64,000 nucleotides of DNA from NCBI GenBank assembly GCA_965205155.1, contig OZ242033.1, forward strand, positions 3,658,001 to 3,722,000, read 5' to 3'. The notes under the pieces are model-generated. The model searched no databases. It was not told the DNA's origin and saw only the letters and a program-made list of their open reading frames with translations. Of the stretch, positions 23,781 through 32,700 are shown one piece after another. This DNA comes from Aldehydirespirator sp965205155. Its GTDB lineage: Bacteria; Actinomycetota; Acidimicrobiia; Acidimicrobiales; Aldehydirespiratoraceae. A program made the translations under genes and the position numbers. Position 1 is the first letter of the stretch; the number at the start of each line of letters is the position of its first letter.

Positions 23781-25495
23781 TGACGGTGGATGCCGGCTAT
23801 GTCGCCCTCAGAGCCGCGCTGATTATCGGCCAGGAGCCCCGCCTGCGGCGTTTCCTGGCCTCGGCACAGGCCCCGGAGAACCCCCAATGGGCACTGCTGG
23901 AACGAATCCTGGCCGCCAATGCTCGCACCTCTTTCGGCGCGGACCACTCCTTCGGGACGATACGCACCGTCGCCGACTACCGCCGGGCCGTGCCGGTGCA
24001 GACCTATGAGGATCTCCGCCACCATGTTGAGCGCCAGGAGCTCACCGGAGAGAAGCTCCTCACCGACGAGCAACCCGTGTACTACAACCGCACCAGCGGC
24101 ACCCTCGGCGACCCCAAGAACATCCCGCTCACCGCGGCCGGCCTCAAGCGGCTCAAGACCCACCAGCGGCTGGCCACCCATGTGTGGTCCAAGAGCGCGC
24201 CGATCCTGTCGGGCAAGGTGTTCATGGTGGGTGGGGCCGGGGTCGAGGGCCACATGGCTGGGGGCACGCCGTACGGATCGGCCACCGGGCTGCTGCGGGA
24301 GAACCAGCCCCGCCTGCTGAGGCGGCGCTACACGCTGCCGTCATCTGTCAACACGGTCGAGGACTACGAGTCCCGCTACATCATCATGGCCGTCCTGGGG
24401 CTGGCCGACCCCGAGGTGACCTCGATCGGGACCGCCAACCCCTCCACACTCATGCGGCTGCTGACCGTGATGCACGAACACGCCGACACGATCCTGCCCG
24501 CGGTGGCCGACGGCCGGCTGCCCGACCATCTGACCGCTCTGCTCGACCCCGCCGAGGATCCCGGCCTCGAGCCCCGCCGCGGCCGCGCCGCGCAGCTTCA
24601 GAAGCAGCTGGACGCCCACGGCCGGCTCACCTACCGCGACATCTGGCCCCGGCTCCAAGGCGTAGTGACGTGGACGGGAGGCAGCTGCGGCGTGGCCGTC
24701 GCCAACGTCCGATCCTCGCTGCCGGAGTCGTGCCTGGTGATGGAGGCCGGCTACGTGGCCAGCGAGATGCAGGGCACGATCAACATCGACCCACCGTCCA
24801 ACACCTGCCTGCCGGCGCTGGACGACACGTTCTTCGAGTTCGCCGAACGGGACGCATGGGAGGCCGGCGCGGCGGAGCTTCTGTCCATGAGCGAACTGGA
24901 GGCGGGACGCGACTACTACGTGGTGGTGACCACGCCCGACGGGCTCTACCGCTACGACATGAGCGACATCGTGAGGGTCACCGGGTGGGTGGGCTCAACG
25001 CCGTCGCTGGTGTTCGTGCAGAAGGGCAGCGGGATCACCAGCATCACCGGCGAGAAGCTGCACGAGGCCCAGGTGCTCGACGCCGTTCCGGAAGCGCTGC
25101 GCGAGCACGGCCTCACGGCCGACTTCTTCATCGTGCTGGCCGACGTGGACGCAGCCTGCTACACGCTCTACGCCGAGGTCACGCCGGCGCCGAGCAACCG
25201 ACCGGACGGGCAGGCGCGTTCGCCCGCCCGGGAGGCGGACAGTCACCGCGCGGTCGCAGCCGAGGCCGACTCCCGGCTGGGGGCGATGAACATCGAGTAC
25301 AGCGCCAAGAGGTCCAGCGGCCGGCTCGGACCCCTGGTCCTGCGGGGTCTGCGACCCGGCACGGGCGCGGAGTACCGGCGTGCGCAGGTGGCCGCCGGCC
25401 AGAGGGACGCCCAGTTCAAGTACCTGCACGTGCAGTACCGACACGACTGCGCCTTCGACTTCGACGCCTTCGTCGAACCGGATCGCGCGGACTGA
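23780..25495 (+). CDS. GH3-family acyl-acid amido synthetase-like protein
   Basis: A 571-residue member of the GH3 family, best known in plants, where it adenylates an acyl acid and joins it to an amino acid. The three nucleotide motifs are present: YYNRTSGTLGDPKNIPL (about residues 103-119), MEAGYVASEMQG (about 321-332), and LYRYDMSDIVRVTG (about 391-404). The last differs from the plant Y-R-x-G-D form. The C-terminal lobe (SGITSITGEKLHEAQV) is complete. The length matches plant GH3 (about 580-610). Acyl and amino substrates are unknown. Its position between a fatty acid hydroxylase and an N-acylamino-acid/dipeptide-type epimerase suggests a hydroxy-fatty acyl amino acid product; this is inference. 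The enolase-family gene starts 10 bases later. Confidence 0.85.
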   Translation: MTVDAGYVALRAALIIGQEPRLRRFLASAQAPENPQWALLERILAANARTSFGADHSFGTIRTVADYRRAVPVQTYEDLRHHVERQELTGEKLLTDEQPVYYNRTSGTLGDPKNIPLTAAGLKRLKTHQRLATHVWSKSAPILSGKVFMVGGAGVEGHMAGGTPYGSATGLLRENQPRLLRRRYTLPSSVNTVEDYESRYIIMAVLGLADPEVTSIGTANPSTLMRLLTVMHEHADTILPAVADGRLPDHLTALLDPAEDPGLEPRRGRAAQLQKQLDAHGRLTYRDIWPRLQGVVTWTGGSCGVAVANVRSSLPESCLVMEAGYVASEMQGTINIDPPSNTCLPALDDTFFEFAERDAWEAGAAELLSMSELEAGRDYYVVVTTPDGLYRYDMSDIVRVTGWVGSTPSLVFVQKGSGITSITGEKLHEAQVLDAVPEALREHGLTADFFIVLADVDAACYTLYAEVTPAPSNRPDGQARSPAREADSHRAVAAEADSRLGAMNIEYSAKRSSGRLGPLVLRGLRPGTGAEYRRAQVAAGQRDAQFKYLHVQYRHDCAFDFDAFVEPDRAD

Positions 25496-25504
25496 GGACC
25501 TGGT

Positions 25505-26656
25505 ATGCGAATCGAGCGGCTCGACGTGCTCACCTTCAGCGTGCCCTTCCGCACGGTGTTCCGCCACGCCTCCGCGAGTCGTCGGAGAGCGCGCAACCTG
25601 ATCGTGGCCGCCCGCGGGCCGGACGGGATCACCGGCTGGGGCGAGAGCTGCCCCCGCCCCTACGTGACCGGTGAGACCGTCGACGGCGCGGCCGCGTTCA
25701 TCCTCGAACACCGGGAGGCCATGGCGGCCGACATCGCCGATGTGTCGAGCCTGCAGGCCTGGATGGGCGCCCACCGGGAGTCGATCGACCGCAACCCGGC
25801 CGCGTTCTGCGCAGTGGAGCTCGCCGTCCTGGACCTGGCGGGCAAGGTCGAGGGACGGGCGACCGAGGACCTGCTGGACATCGCCCGGCCAACCGGCGAT
25901 TTCCGGTACTCGGCCGTGCTGGGCGACTCGCCCTGGCTCGTCTACCGCCAGCAGTGCCGCCGCTATCTCGCCGACGGGTTCCGCGACTTCAAGGTCAAGG
26001 CGTCGGGCAGCCTGCGCCGCGATAGGCGGAAGATGAGAACTCTCGCCCCCCGGGACTCGACTGCAAGCGACGGCCTGCGGGTGCGGGTCGACGCCAACAA
26101 CCTCTGGCAGTCCGCCGATGTGTGCGTCGATCACATCGGCGGTCTGGGTTTAGACCTGTTCGCGGTCGAGGAACCGCTTCAGGCCGACGACCTCGACGGG
26201 TTCCGGCGGGTGTCCGACGGGTGCGGAACCCGGATAATCCTCGACGAGAGCCTGCTGCGGGCCGGCCAGCTCGACGCAATCGCCGGCGATCCGGACCGAT
26301 GGATTGCCAATGTCCGGGTGTCGAAGATGGGCGGCATCATTCGCGCGCTGGACGTCGTCGGGAGGGCGGCCGAACTCGGAATCGGTGTGATCGTCGGATG
26401 CCAGGTGGGTGAGACCAGCATCCTCGCACGGGCCGCTTTGCCGGTGATGCAGGCAGCCAGGCCGGGCCTGCTTGCGGCCGAGGGCGCATTCGGCACCAAC
26501 CTGCTGGATCGCGATCTGGCGACACCCACCATCATGTTCGGCCCTGCCGGAGTGCTCGCGACCAGCGAAGCGGTCGACACTGACCGCGGCGGATTCGGAC
26601 TGGCCGTCGACGAGCGGACCACTCCCGGCCTCGAGCCCGTGGACGGCCAACCGTGA
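25505..26656 (+). CDS. enolase-superfamily enzyme, dipeptide-epimerase/MLE-like
   Basis: A 383-residue member of the muconate-lactonising/mandelate racemase group. The barrel residues for the Lys-Lys type are seen: FKVKASG (K163 and K165), RVDANN (D196), VEEPL (E222), LDESL (D247), and VSKMGG (K274). The two facing lysines are the acid and base of dipeptide epimerases, N-acylamino acid racemases and OSB synthases. The capping domain has FRHASASRRRARNLIVAA near the start. No linked dipeptidase is present. With the GH3 ligase just upstream, an N-acyl amino acid substrate fits better; this is inference. Its stop overlaps the next gene (GTGA). Confidence 0.85.
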   Translation: MRIERLDVLTFSVPFRTVFRHASASRRRARNLIVAARGPDGITGWGESCPRPYVTGETVDGAAAFILEHREAMAADIADVSSLQAWMGAHRESIDRNPAAFCAVELAVLDLAGKVEGRATEDLLDIARPTGDFRYSAVLGDSPWLVYRQQCRRYLADGFRDFKVKASGSLRRDRRKMRTLAPRDSTASDGLRVRVDANNLWQSADVCVDHIGGLGLDLFAVEEPLQADDLDGFRRVSDGCGTRIILDESLLRAGQLDAIAGDPDRWIANVRVSKMGGIIRALDVVGRAAELGIGVIVGCQVGETSILARAALPVMQAARPGLLAAEGAFGTNLLDRDLATPTIMFGPAGVLATSEAVDTDRGGFGLAVDERTTPGLEPVDGQP

Positions 26657-27072
26657 CGCACCGTTACTTGGTGTGGTCCACCGCCGGGCTGAGCCTCCTG
26701 TTCCTGGCCCGGGTGGCCAGCCAGGCCGTTCAGAACTGGGCTCCGGTGCCGTTTCTCCCGCCCTTCGACGACTTCCAGGGCAGCGGCCTGCCGTACCCCG
26801 TGCTGCTCGCGGCGCAGATCGCCATACTCGTGCTCCTGGTCGTGGTGGTCGCCCGCATGCACCGCGGCAAGAGCCTGATCAGCCGGCGACTGATCCTGCC
26901 CGTGATCGTCGCAGGGGGCGTCTACTTCGCGGTGATGGCCGTCCGGCTGGTGCTCGGGCTGAGCGTGCTGTCTCACTCCGGGTGGTTCAGCACCTGGATA
27001 CCGACGGTGTTCCACTTGGTGCTCGCCAGCCTGATGATGATGATCGCCGCCTATCAGCACCGCTCCGCCTGA
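26653..27072 (+). CDS. small four-helix membrane protein of unknown function
   Basis: A 139-residue protein that I do not recognise. Four hydrophobic helices are seen at about residues 8-25, 50-72, 83-105 and 115-133. Short basic loops such as RMHRGKSLISRR suggest a cytoplasmic side. There is no signal peptide and no known motif. It starts with GTG overlapping the epimerase stop, so it is translated with the lipid/GH3 operon and is the last gene before a strong hairpin. It may hold the pathway at the membrane or move its product. Confidence 0.6.
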   Translation: MTHRYLVWSTAGLSLLFLARVASQAVQNWAPVPFLPPFDDFQGSGLPYPVLLAAQIAILVLLVVVVARMHRGKSLISRRLILPVIVAGGVYFAVMAVRLVLGLSVLSHSGWFSTWIPTVFHLVLASLMMMIAAYQHRSA

Positions 27073-27151
27073 TCGGCATCAATCGCGGGCGGGCCCTGCG
27101 CTGTCACCTTGCTCGGCGGGCACTGACGCAGGCACGGGCAGGGTGGGCGGT

Positions 27152-27196
27152 GGCGGTGATGCGCACCTCCTCCCCCCGGTAGTGCGCACCACCGCC
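27152..27196. terminator. bidirectional hairpin terminator between convergent operons
   Basis: GGCGGTGATGCGCAC pairs with GTGCGCACCACCGCC through 15 positions (one G-U) around a 15-base loop. It sits 80 bases after the lipid/GH3 operon and 110 bases before the end of the convergent DUF1214 gene. There is no T-run, as is common in actinobacteria. Confidence 0.65.
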
Positions 27197-27305
27197 CCGC
27201 TAGGTGACCGGATGCCCACGCGGCTCCGGTCAAGGAAGGAAACCCCTACCCATACTCGCGCACTCTGGGCGAACCGACAACCCGAACGCTTCGCAGCACC
27301 GGCAT

Positions 27306-28523
27306 TCAGGACTCGGACAGCTCCTCCAGCGGCGCCAGACGGCACGTGATCTCGGGCACGGTCGCGGGCTGGACGAAGCGCAGGCCCATCACGCCGTGGT
27401 CCCGGTCGCCGGGATCGATCCAGTTGGGGACGCCCGGATCGGCGGCGGCCACCACGATCCGCACCCGGCCGTCCGGCCCGCGTGTCGCGTTCTCGCTGTC
27501 CACATAGCCCCGGCCCCGGAAGTAGTCGGCCAGGTTCTCCATCCAGTGGTTGCACAGCTGGAAGTTCCACTGCTGGCAGCGAGGCTCGGCGAACTCCACC
27601 ACCAGCGCGGTGCCGGGCTGCAGCCGCCAGTAGCCGAACTCGAAGTGACGGTCGTCGGGCGACCCTCCGATGCGCTCGTACCACTCCCTGGTGTACTCGA
27701 GCTGGTTCTCGCGGGTCAACAGGTCGCGGGTCCAGCCCCCGTAGTCGCTGAGCAGCCCGAGAATCAACTGGGCGGCCACCGCCAGGCGAGCAGCCATGTC
27801 GTCGGGCTCAGGCGTGGCCGGGCGCGGATGCTCGTCGATGCAGCTGATCTCCAGCCGGGGCGGCGACTCGGAGCCGCGGTCCGCGTAGACGACCCGGCCC
27901 ATCAGCTCGCGGGTCTGGCGCGTCATCGGGAACCACACCTCGTCGGTGCCGGGGTCGTCGACCGACATCACGAAATTCACGGAGCCGTCGGCCGCGGCCA
28001 GGTCGGCCAGCACGAAGCTGTGCGGCGTCAGCGCCATGTTCGGGTTGAAGCCGGGCAGGTGGTCCTCCGCTCCCAGACCGACACCGAACGCGCCGACATC
28101 GTCGGGGATGGGCGGGCTCCACGCCGACAGGTGGGTGTAGGCGCTGCCGAGGTTGCCGGTGACCCGGTACCGGTAGCGGGAGTCCACCGGCTGGACGATG
28201 TGGTCCTGGTTGGGGGACTGCACCCCCTGCCCGCCCCGGAGCGGCGGCGGGATGAGCCGGATCGGCCGGGGGCGGCTGCCGGGCGCACGGCGCTCGATGG
28301 CCCGGGCCGAGGCCATCATGATCATGCGGGTGAGGTAGCGGAAGCCCTCCACCCGGTCCTTGGGGTCGCCGTCGGGGGTCTCGCGCACCACGATGCGGCC
28401 CGCAGCCTTGAGCGTGTCGCAGAAGTCCTCCCAGGCCTGGCCGTCCATCAGCCGCTCCCACCGGAGGGCGGCCACGACCTCGGAGCCGGCGCCCGCGGTC
28501 GCCTCGGGCTGCGTGTCACTCAC
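27306..28523 (-). CDS. DUF1214-domain protein
   Basis: A 405-residue cytoplasmic protein. The C-terminal part carries the DUF1214 marks: WNFQLCNHWMENLADYF, then NWIDPGDRDHGVMGLRF (about residues 365-381). The N-terminal half has a conserved-looking DSRYRYRVTGNLGSAY segment. No signal peptide or membrane helix. Family function is unknown; members are common in mycobacteria and marine actinobacteria. The start is GTG 28523, overlapping the S9 peptidase stop by eight bases, so the two are one transcript. A bidirectional hairpin follows its end. Confidence 0.75.
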   Translation of the reverse strand: MSDTQPEATAGAGSEVVAALRWERLMDGQAWEDFCDTLKAAGRIVVRETPDGDPKDRVEGFRYLTRMIMMASARAIERRAPGSRPRPIRLIPPPLRGGQGVQSPNQDHIVQPVDSRYRYRVTGNLGSAYTHLSAWSPPIPDDVGAFGVGLGAEDHLPGFNPNMALTPHSFVLADLAAADGSVNFVMSVDDPGTDEVWFPMTRQTRELMGRVVYADRGSESPPRLEISCIDEHPRPATPEPDDMAARLAVAAQLILGLLSDYGGWTRDLLTRENQLEYTREWYERIGGSPDDRHFEFGYWRLQPGTALVVEFAEPRCQQWNFQLCNHWMENLADYFRGRGYVDSENATRGPDGRVRIVVAAADPGVPNWIDPGDRDHGVMGLRFVQPATVPEITCRLAPLEELSES

Positions 28524-30675
28524 GGCTTGCTCCCTCGTCGCGTGACCGCTGCTGCTCCACGGGCGCCAATGGTTGCATTCCCAGGGCGTCCTGCAGGAAG
28601 CGGAGCTGGAGCAGCAGCAAGTTCTCGGCCACCTCCTCCTGGGGGGTCATGTGGGTGATCCCGCTGAGCGGGAGCACGGTGTGAGGGCGCCCGGCCTCGG
28701 TCAGCGCCTGCGACAGCCGCAGGGTGTGGGCGGCCACCACGTTGTCGTCGGCAAGGCCGTGGATCAGCATCAGCGGCCGCTGCAGGCCGGGGGCGAGCGG
28801 GGTCAGGTCGGTTCGCTCGTAGCTGCCCGGCTCGGTCGCCGGGTGCCCCAGGTAGCGCTCGGTGTAGTGGGTGTCGTAGAGGCGCCAGTCGGTGACCGGG
28901 GCGCCGGCGACGGCCGCGGCGAACACGTCGGGCCGGCGCAGCACGGCCAGCGCGGCCAGGTAGCCGCCGAAGGACCAGCCCCTGACGGCGACCCTCGTCA
29001 GGTCGAGCATCGGATAGCGGTCGGCGGCATCGCCCAACGCCTCGATCTGGTCTTCCAGGACCGGGCCGGCCAGATCGCCCCGCACGGCCCGCTCGAAGGC
29101 CGGACCCCGACCGGGTGTGCCCCGCCCGTCCACGACCAGCACGGCGAAGCCCTGGTCGGCGAACCACTGCGAGGTGTGGAACAGCGCCTCGGCCCGCTGC
29201 ACCCGCTGGACGTGGGGACCGCCGTAGGGGTCGAGCAGCACCGGCAGCGGGCTGCCATCTCTTCCGGCGCCGTCGGAGGGCAGCACGATGGCCGAGACGA
29301 GCCGGCGGGGTCCGAGCTCGACGATCTCGACGTTCAGCTCCAGGCCCGGATCGGCCGCGTGGGAGGCGATGAGGAGGTCCGGCTCAGAGTGCAGCCGAGA
29401 CCGCACCGTGCAGCGCCGGCCAGGGTGCTCGAGCGAGCGTCGGGCGACAACGACCGTGTCCCCGCCGGCGGCGACCCCGTTGACGCCCCGTCCGGCAGTG
29501 AGCCATTCGAGGGCTCCGTCCCAGCCGACTCGGGCCACATGGACCTCGGCCGGGTCGACCGACGCGGTGACCGTCACACCGTCGCCGTCGGCGTGGTGGA
29601 CGGCGCGGACCTGGACGCGGTCCGCGGTGAGCGGCTCGCCGTCTGCACACATGCGGCGAGCCGGGCCGCGGTCCTCCACGGTGACCAGCCGGCCGGCCGC
29701 CACACGGGGAACTCCTGGCACCAGCTCCATCCAGGCGTCGTCGGTGACGGTCCTCAGCAGCCGGCACTCCCCGGTGTCGGGGTCGGCCGCCAGCACCCCG
29801 AGGGTGCGCTGATCACGGGACTGCACCGTCAGCAGCAGGCCGTCGCGGGTCCAACGAACCGCGGCCAGGTACTCCCAGCCGTCCTCGTCCCAAGCGACGG
29901 TGACCGGTTCGGCGCCGCCGTCGATATCCAACATCGCCAGGGCGACCTCGGCATTGGCCTCGCCCGCGGCCGGATAGCGGATCTCGACGGGCTCGCCGCC
30001 GGGCGAGGCGGGATCGGAGATCCACCAGCGGGACACCGGCGCAGTGTCCACGCGGGCGGCCAGCAGCCTTCGGCCATCGGGGGACCACCAGTGCCCCCGG
30101 GTGCGGCCCATCTCCTCGGCCGCCACGAACTCGGCTCCGCCCCAGCTGACCGTGTCGCCCGGCTCGTGGGCCACCAACCGGTCGCCGGCGCCGTCACCGG
30201 TCACCCGCAGCGAGGACCCGGCCACGTAGGCCACCCGGGCGCCGTCCGGCGACAGTCGCGGGTCGAACGCCCCCGGAGGCGCGGGCAGGGCCTCAGGCGC
30301 CGGTCCGCCGGTCGCCAGCGACACCCGCCACAGCTCGCCGCCCAGCGCGAACACCGCGGTGTCGAGCGCTTCGTCGGTGTCGTAGGAGACGATGCCCGAA
30401 CCGGTCTCGCGCACCCGCTCGCGCCGGGCCCGCTCCGCCGGCGGCAAGTCCCGGCCGTCGCCGTTGGAACCGAGTCGGCGGGGGTCGGCCACCAGGCGCT
30501 CCACACCGGAGGCCACGTCGAGAACCCACAGGGAATTGGCCGCGTCGACCGGACCGGTCGAGCGCAGGAAGGCCACCCGCGTGCCGTCGGCGGACACCCG
30601 GATGTTCCGGGGCTCGCCCAGCGTGAAACGCCGGGTGAGGGCCTGGCGACGTGGAAAAGAGGCGGTGGCGTCCAT
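28516..30675 (-). CDS. S9-family serine peptidase (dipeptidyl-peptidase IV/prolyl-oligopeptidase type)
   Basis: A 719-residue peptidase with an N-terminal beta-propeller and a C-terminal alpha/beta hydrolase domain. The propeller carries DPP4-like repeats (DGTRVAFLRS, SPDGARVAYVAG, WWSPDGRRLLAAR, WDEDGWEYLAAV). The Glu pair expected for binding the free N-terminus is in VAAEEMGRTRGHWW. The catalytic Ser is in VRGWSFGGYLAAL (about residue 567), the Asp in GLADDNVV (about 642) and the His in ITHMTPQE (about 675). It cuts dipeptides, often X-Pro, from N-termini. There is no signal peptide, so it is probably cytosolic. ATG 30675 starts the propeller; the longer frame upstream overlaps bacterioferritin and is discarded. 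Confidence 0.88.
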   Translation of the reverse strand: MDATASFPRRQALTRRFTLGEPRNIRVSADGTRVAFLRSTGPVDAANSLWVLDVASGVERLVADPRRLGSNGDGRDLPPAERARRERVRETGSGIVSYDTDEALDTAVFALGGELWRVSLATGGPAPEALPAPPGAFDPRLSPDGARVAYVAGSSLRVTGDGAGDRLVAHEPGDTVSWGGAEFVAAEEMGRTRGHWWSPDGRRLLAARVDTAPVSRWWISDPASPGGEPVEIRYPAAGEANAEVALAMLDIDGGAEPVTVAWDEDGWEYLAAVRWTRDGLLLTVQSRDQRTLGVLAADPDTGECRLLRTVTDDAWMELVPGVPRVAAGRLVTVEDRGPARRMCADGEPLTADRVQVRAVHHADGDGVTVTASVDPAEVHVARVGWDGALEWLTAGRGVNGVAAGGDTVVVARRSLEHPGRRCTVRSRLHSEPDLLIASHAADPGLELNVEIVELGPRRLVSAIVLPSDGAGRDGSPLPVLLDPYGGPHVQRVQRAEALFHTSQWFADQGFAVLVVDGRGTPGRGPAFERAVRGDLAGPVLEDQIEALGDAADRYPMLDLTRVAVRGWSFGGYLAALAVLRRPDVFAAAVAGAPVTDWRLYDTHYTERYLGHPATEPGSYERTDLTPLAPGLQRPLMLIHGLADDNVVAAHTLRLSQALTEAGRPHTVLPLSGITHMTPQEEVAENLLLLQLRFLQDALGMQPLAPVEQQRSRDEGASRE

Positions 30676-30719
30676 GCGAACCGGCTGGTTCAGCGCCGGA
30701 TGCGCCGCTGTTGCGTCCC

Positions 30720-31190
30720 TCAGTCGCCCATCTGGGCCTGGAGGTAGTTCTGGATGCCGATGTCGGCGATGGCGCTCTGCTGGGTCTCGATCCAGTCGAG
30801 GTGCTCCTCCTCGCCGACCAGCAGGTGCTCCAGCAGCTCGCGGGTGCCGACGTCGCCCTGCTCCTCGGACAGGGCCACTCCCCGGCGGTAGCGGTCGATG
30901 GCGGCCACCTCCAGCAGCCGGTCGTTCTCCATCTGCTCCTCGACCGTCTTGCCGGCCCGCACGCTGGCGAGGCTCTCCAGCCTGGGCATGCCGTCGAGGT
31001 ACAGGATGCGGTCCATCAGCTTCTCGGCGTCGTGCATCTCCTCGATCGACTCCTCGCGCATCTTGGCGGCCAAGCGGGTCCATCCCCAGTCCTCGCACAC
31101 CTTGGAGTTGACGAAGTACTGGTTGATGGCGGTGACCTCGGCGGCCAGCGCCTCGTTGAGGAAGTCGATGATCTCCGGTGAGCCTTGCAT
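30720..31190 (-). CDS. bfr: bacterioferritin
   Basis: A 156-residue ferritin-like protein that oxidises and stores iron in a 24-mer shell. Ferroxidase ligands are in place: LAAEVTAINQYF (Glu about 18), MREESIEEMHDAEKLMDRIL (Glu about 51 and His 54), ENDRLLEVAAIDRY (Glu about 94), and LVGEEEHLDWIE (Glu about 127 and His 130). The heme ligand Met expected near residue 52 is present in SIEEMHDAEK. ATG 31190 is chosen over the upstream 31238 start because it begins the first helix and has GGTGGGAG just upstream. It lies 44 bases ahead of the S9 peptidase gene and near the iron-box region. Confidence 0.92.
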   Translation of the reverse strand: MQGSPEIIDFLNEALAAEVTAINQYFVNSKVCEDWGWTRLAAKMREESIEEMHDAEKLMDRILYLDGMPRLESLASVRAGKTVEEQMENDRLLEVAAIDRYRRGVALSEEQGDVGTRELLEHLLVGEEEHLDWIETQQSAIADIGIQNYLQAQMGD

Positions 31191-31256
31191 GGCTCCCACC
31201 CTAACCGGAACCCGGCACTGCCGGGTTGCCAGAATCAAGGGTTCGGAGTCCGGTGT

Positions 31257-32648
31257 TCAGTCCTCCACGACGTGCGATGCGAAGCCGTCCAGCGACTGGT
31301 CCCAGGCGACCGGATCCACCGCGCCGTCGGGTCCCAGGGCCTGGGCAGCGGCCTCGCCCATGGCCAGCACGTGGTGCAGGTTGTCCAACACACCGAGCCC
31401 GTGGCGTCCCAGCGACACGATGCGGGCCGACACGAGCGAGCGCACCCATGAGTCGACGGCGGCCCGGGCACCCATGGTGGCGGTCTCGTAGACGGGATAG
31501 ACGGCCGGCAGCCGCCGGACCTCGACCTCCTCCAGCTCCGGGATCCTCAGGCCGGCGCGCGCCAACTCCGCGGCGACCAGTTCGCCGATGCGATCCCCGG
31601 AGCACTGCCACAACTCGTCGCCCGGCCAGCAGGGGATCTCCGCGCACAGCACGGTGCGGCCCGGCGGATCGTCGCCGTCCCGGTAGTTCTTCGGCTCCGA
31701 CAGCCGCGACACGACGGTCTCGGGTCCCGGGAAGTAGTGAGCATCGAAGGGGGTGAACCGGTCGCGGCCGACCACCAGGTACGCGAGCACGACGGCTCTG
31801 GTCCGGCATTGGTGCAGGGCCTCCAGGACCGCTGGCGGCGGGGGTGGATCGACCGCCGCCGCCAGTGCCGGAACCGGCATGGTCGTAAGGACCGCGTCGG
31901 CGCGGAGCGCTCCGCCGTCGACACGCACCGACATGGCATCGCCAGCCGTTTCGATCCCACTGACCCGAACGCCCAGCCGCAGATCGACCCCTGCGTCAGT
32001 GGCGGCGCCGGCCAGGGCCTCGCTGAGCTGCCCGTAGCCGCGCCGGGGGTACAGGAAGCTTCGTCCCTGCGGTCGCGCCGCTCTGGCGATCCTCTTCAGG
32101 ATGTCTCCCGCCCCGGAGGCCGACACCCGCCGCCGGGCCAACTCAACGTGGAGGTGCTCAGCGTCGACGCCGTAGAGCTTGCGGACATAGGGTGCGTAGA
32201 ACTCGAAGGCCACCGATGGCCCTAGCCGGTGTGCGACCTCATCCCTGAAGAAGGCCGGCTCCCCACCCCGGCGGCGGCGCACCGGAGCCCAGATCGCGTC
32301 GAGCGCCACACGGGCGCCGAACGACGGGGGCAGGTGGCGCACCATGTCCCCCGCCCGAAGCGGGAAGGCGATCCAGCGGCCGTGCAGACGGATCCGGCCG
32401 TGGCGAGGCCGGATCTGCAGGTCCGGCCCGAGCCGCGACCGGAACAACTCCAGGAACCGCTCAGGCGTGGCGGGATGCAGCCGGTGGGAGCCGTAGTCGA
32501 CTCGCTGGCCCGCGACCTCGAAGCTGCCGGCCATTCCCCCGACAGTCTCCGCTGCCTCCAGGAGGGTGCACCGATGGCCCGATTGTGCGCTGCGCAGAGC
32601 CGCCATCAGCCCGGCCGGGCCCGCGCCGACTACGACGATCTCAGCCAT
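31257..32648 (-). CDS. FAD-dependent oxidoreductase (protoporphyrinogen-oxidase/UDP-galactopyranose-mutase-like)
   Basis: A 463-residue flavoprotein. The N-terminal dinucleotide motif is IVVVGAGPAGLMAALRSAQS (about residues 4-23), with the Glu in TLLEAAETVGGMAG (about 29-42). A C-terminal VSLGRHGLGVLDNLHHVLAMG block closes the FAD site. The layout with YGSHRLHPATPE and YGVDAEHLHVELARRR is like the amine-oxidase-fold proteins found in polysaccharide loci. Substrate unknown. It is divergent from a sugar epimerase gene across a 51-base promoter holding an iron-box-like palindrome, so a role in envelope glycan formation under iron control is possible. Confidence 0.75.
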   Translation of the reverse strand: MAEIVVVGAGPAGLMAALRSAQSGHRCTLLEAAETVGGMAGSFEVAGQRVDYGSHRLHPATPERFLELFRSRLGPDLQIRPRHGRIRLHGRWIAFPLRAGDMVRHLPPSFGARVALDAIWAPVRRRRGGEPAFFRDEVAHRLGPSVAFEFYAPYVRKLYGVDAEHLHVELARRRVSASGAGDILKRIARAARPQGRSFLYPRRGYGQLSEALAGAATDAGVDLRLGVRVSGIETAGDAMSVRVDGGALRADAVLTTMPVPALAAAVDPPPPPAVLEALHQCRTRAVVLAYLVVGRDRFTPFDAHYFPGPETVVSRLSEPKNYRDGDDPPGRTVLCAEIPCWPGDELWQCSGDRIGELVAAELARAGLRIPELEEVEVRRLPAVYPVYETATMGARAAVDSWVRSLVSARIVSLGRHGLGVLDNLHHVLAMGEAAAQALGPDGAVDPVAWDQSLDGFASHVVED

Positions 32649-32686
32649 GCGGGCAGTTCGAGTTTCTCATCGGGCCACAGTGCTTG

Positions 32687-32700
32687 TAAGGTATACCTAA
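32687..32700. promoter_or_regulatory. IdeR/DtxR-like iron box at a divergent promoter
   Basis: TAAGGTATACCTAA is a near-perfect palindrome resembling the TTAGG...CCTAA core of IdeR/DtxR sites. TTGTAA (32684) and TATACC (32708), 18 bases apart, form a possible promoter toward the epimerase, and the box lies between them. Two similar sites occur at 38.0 and 39.7 kb. Confidence 0.55.

Noticed and set aside
23075..25495. An 806-codon frame apparently fusing extra sequence to the GH3 protein
   Set aside because: The first 235 codons overlap the fatty acid hydroxylase in another frame and are low-complexity. The ATG at 23780, overlapping the hydroxylase stop, gives a normal-length GH3.
27079..27684. 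A 201-codon minus-strand frame ahead of the terminator hairpin
   Set aside because: It is antisense-shifted over the end of the DUF1214 gene, crosses the hairpin and is Arg-rich without motifs.
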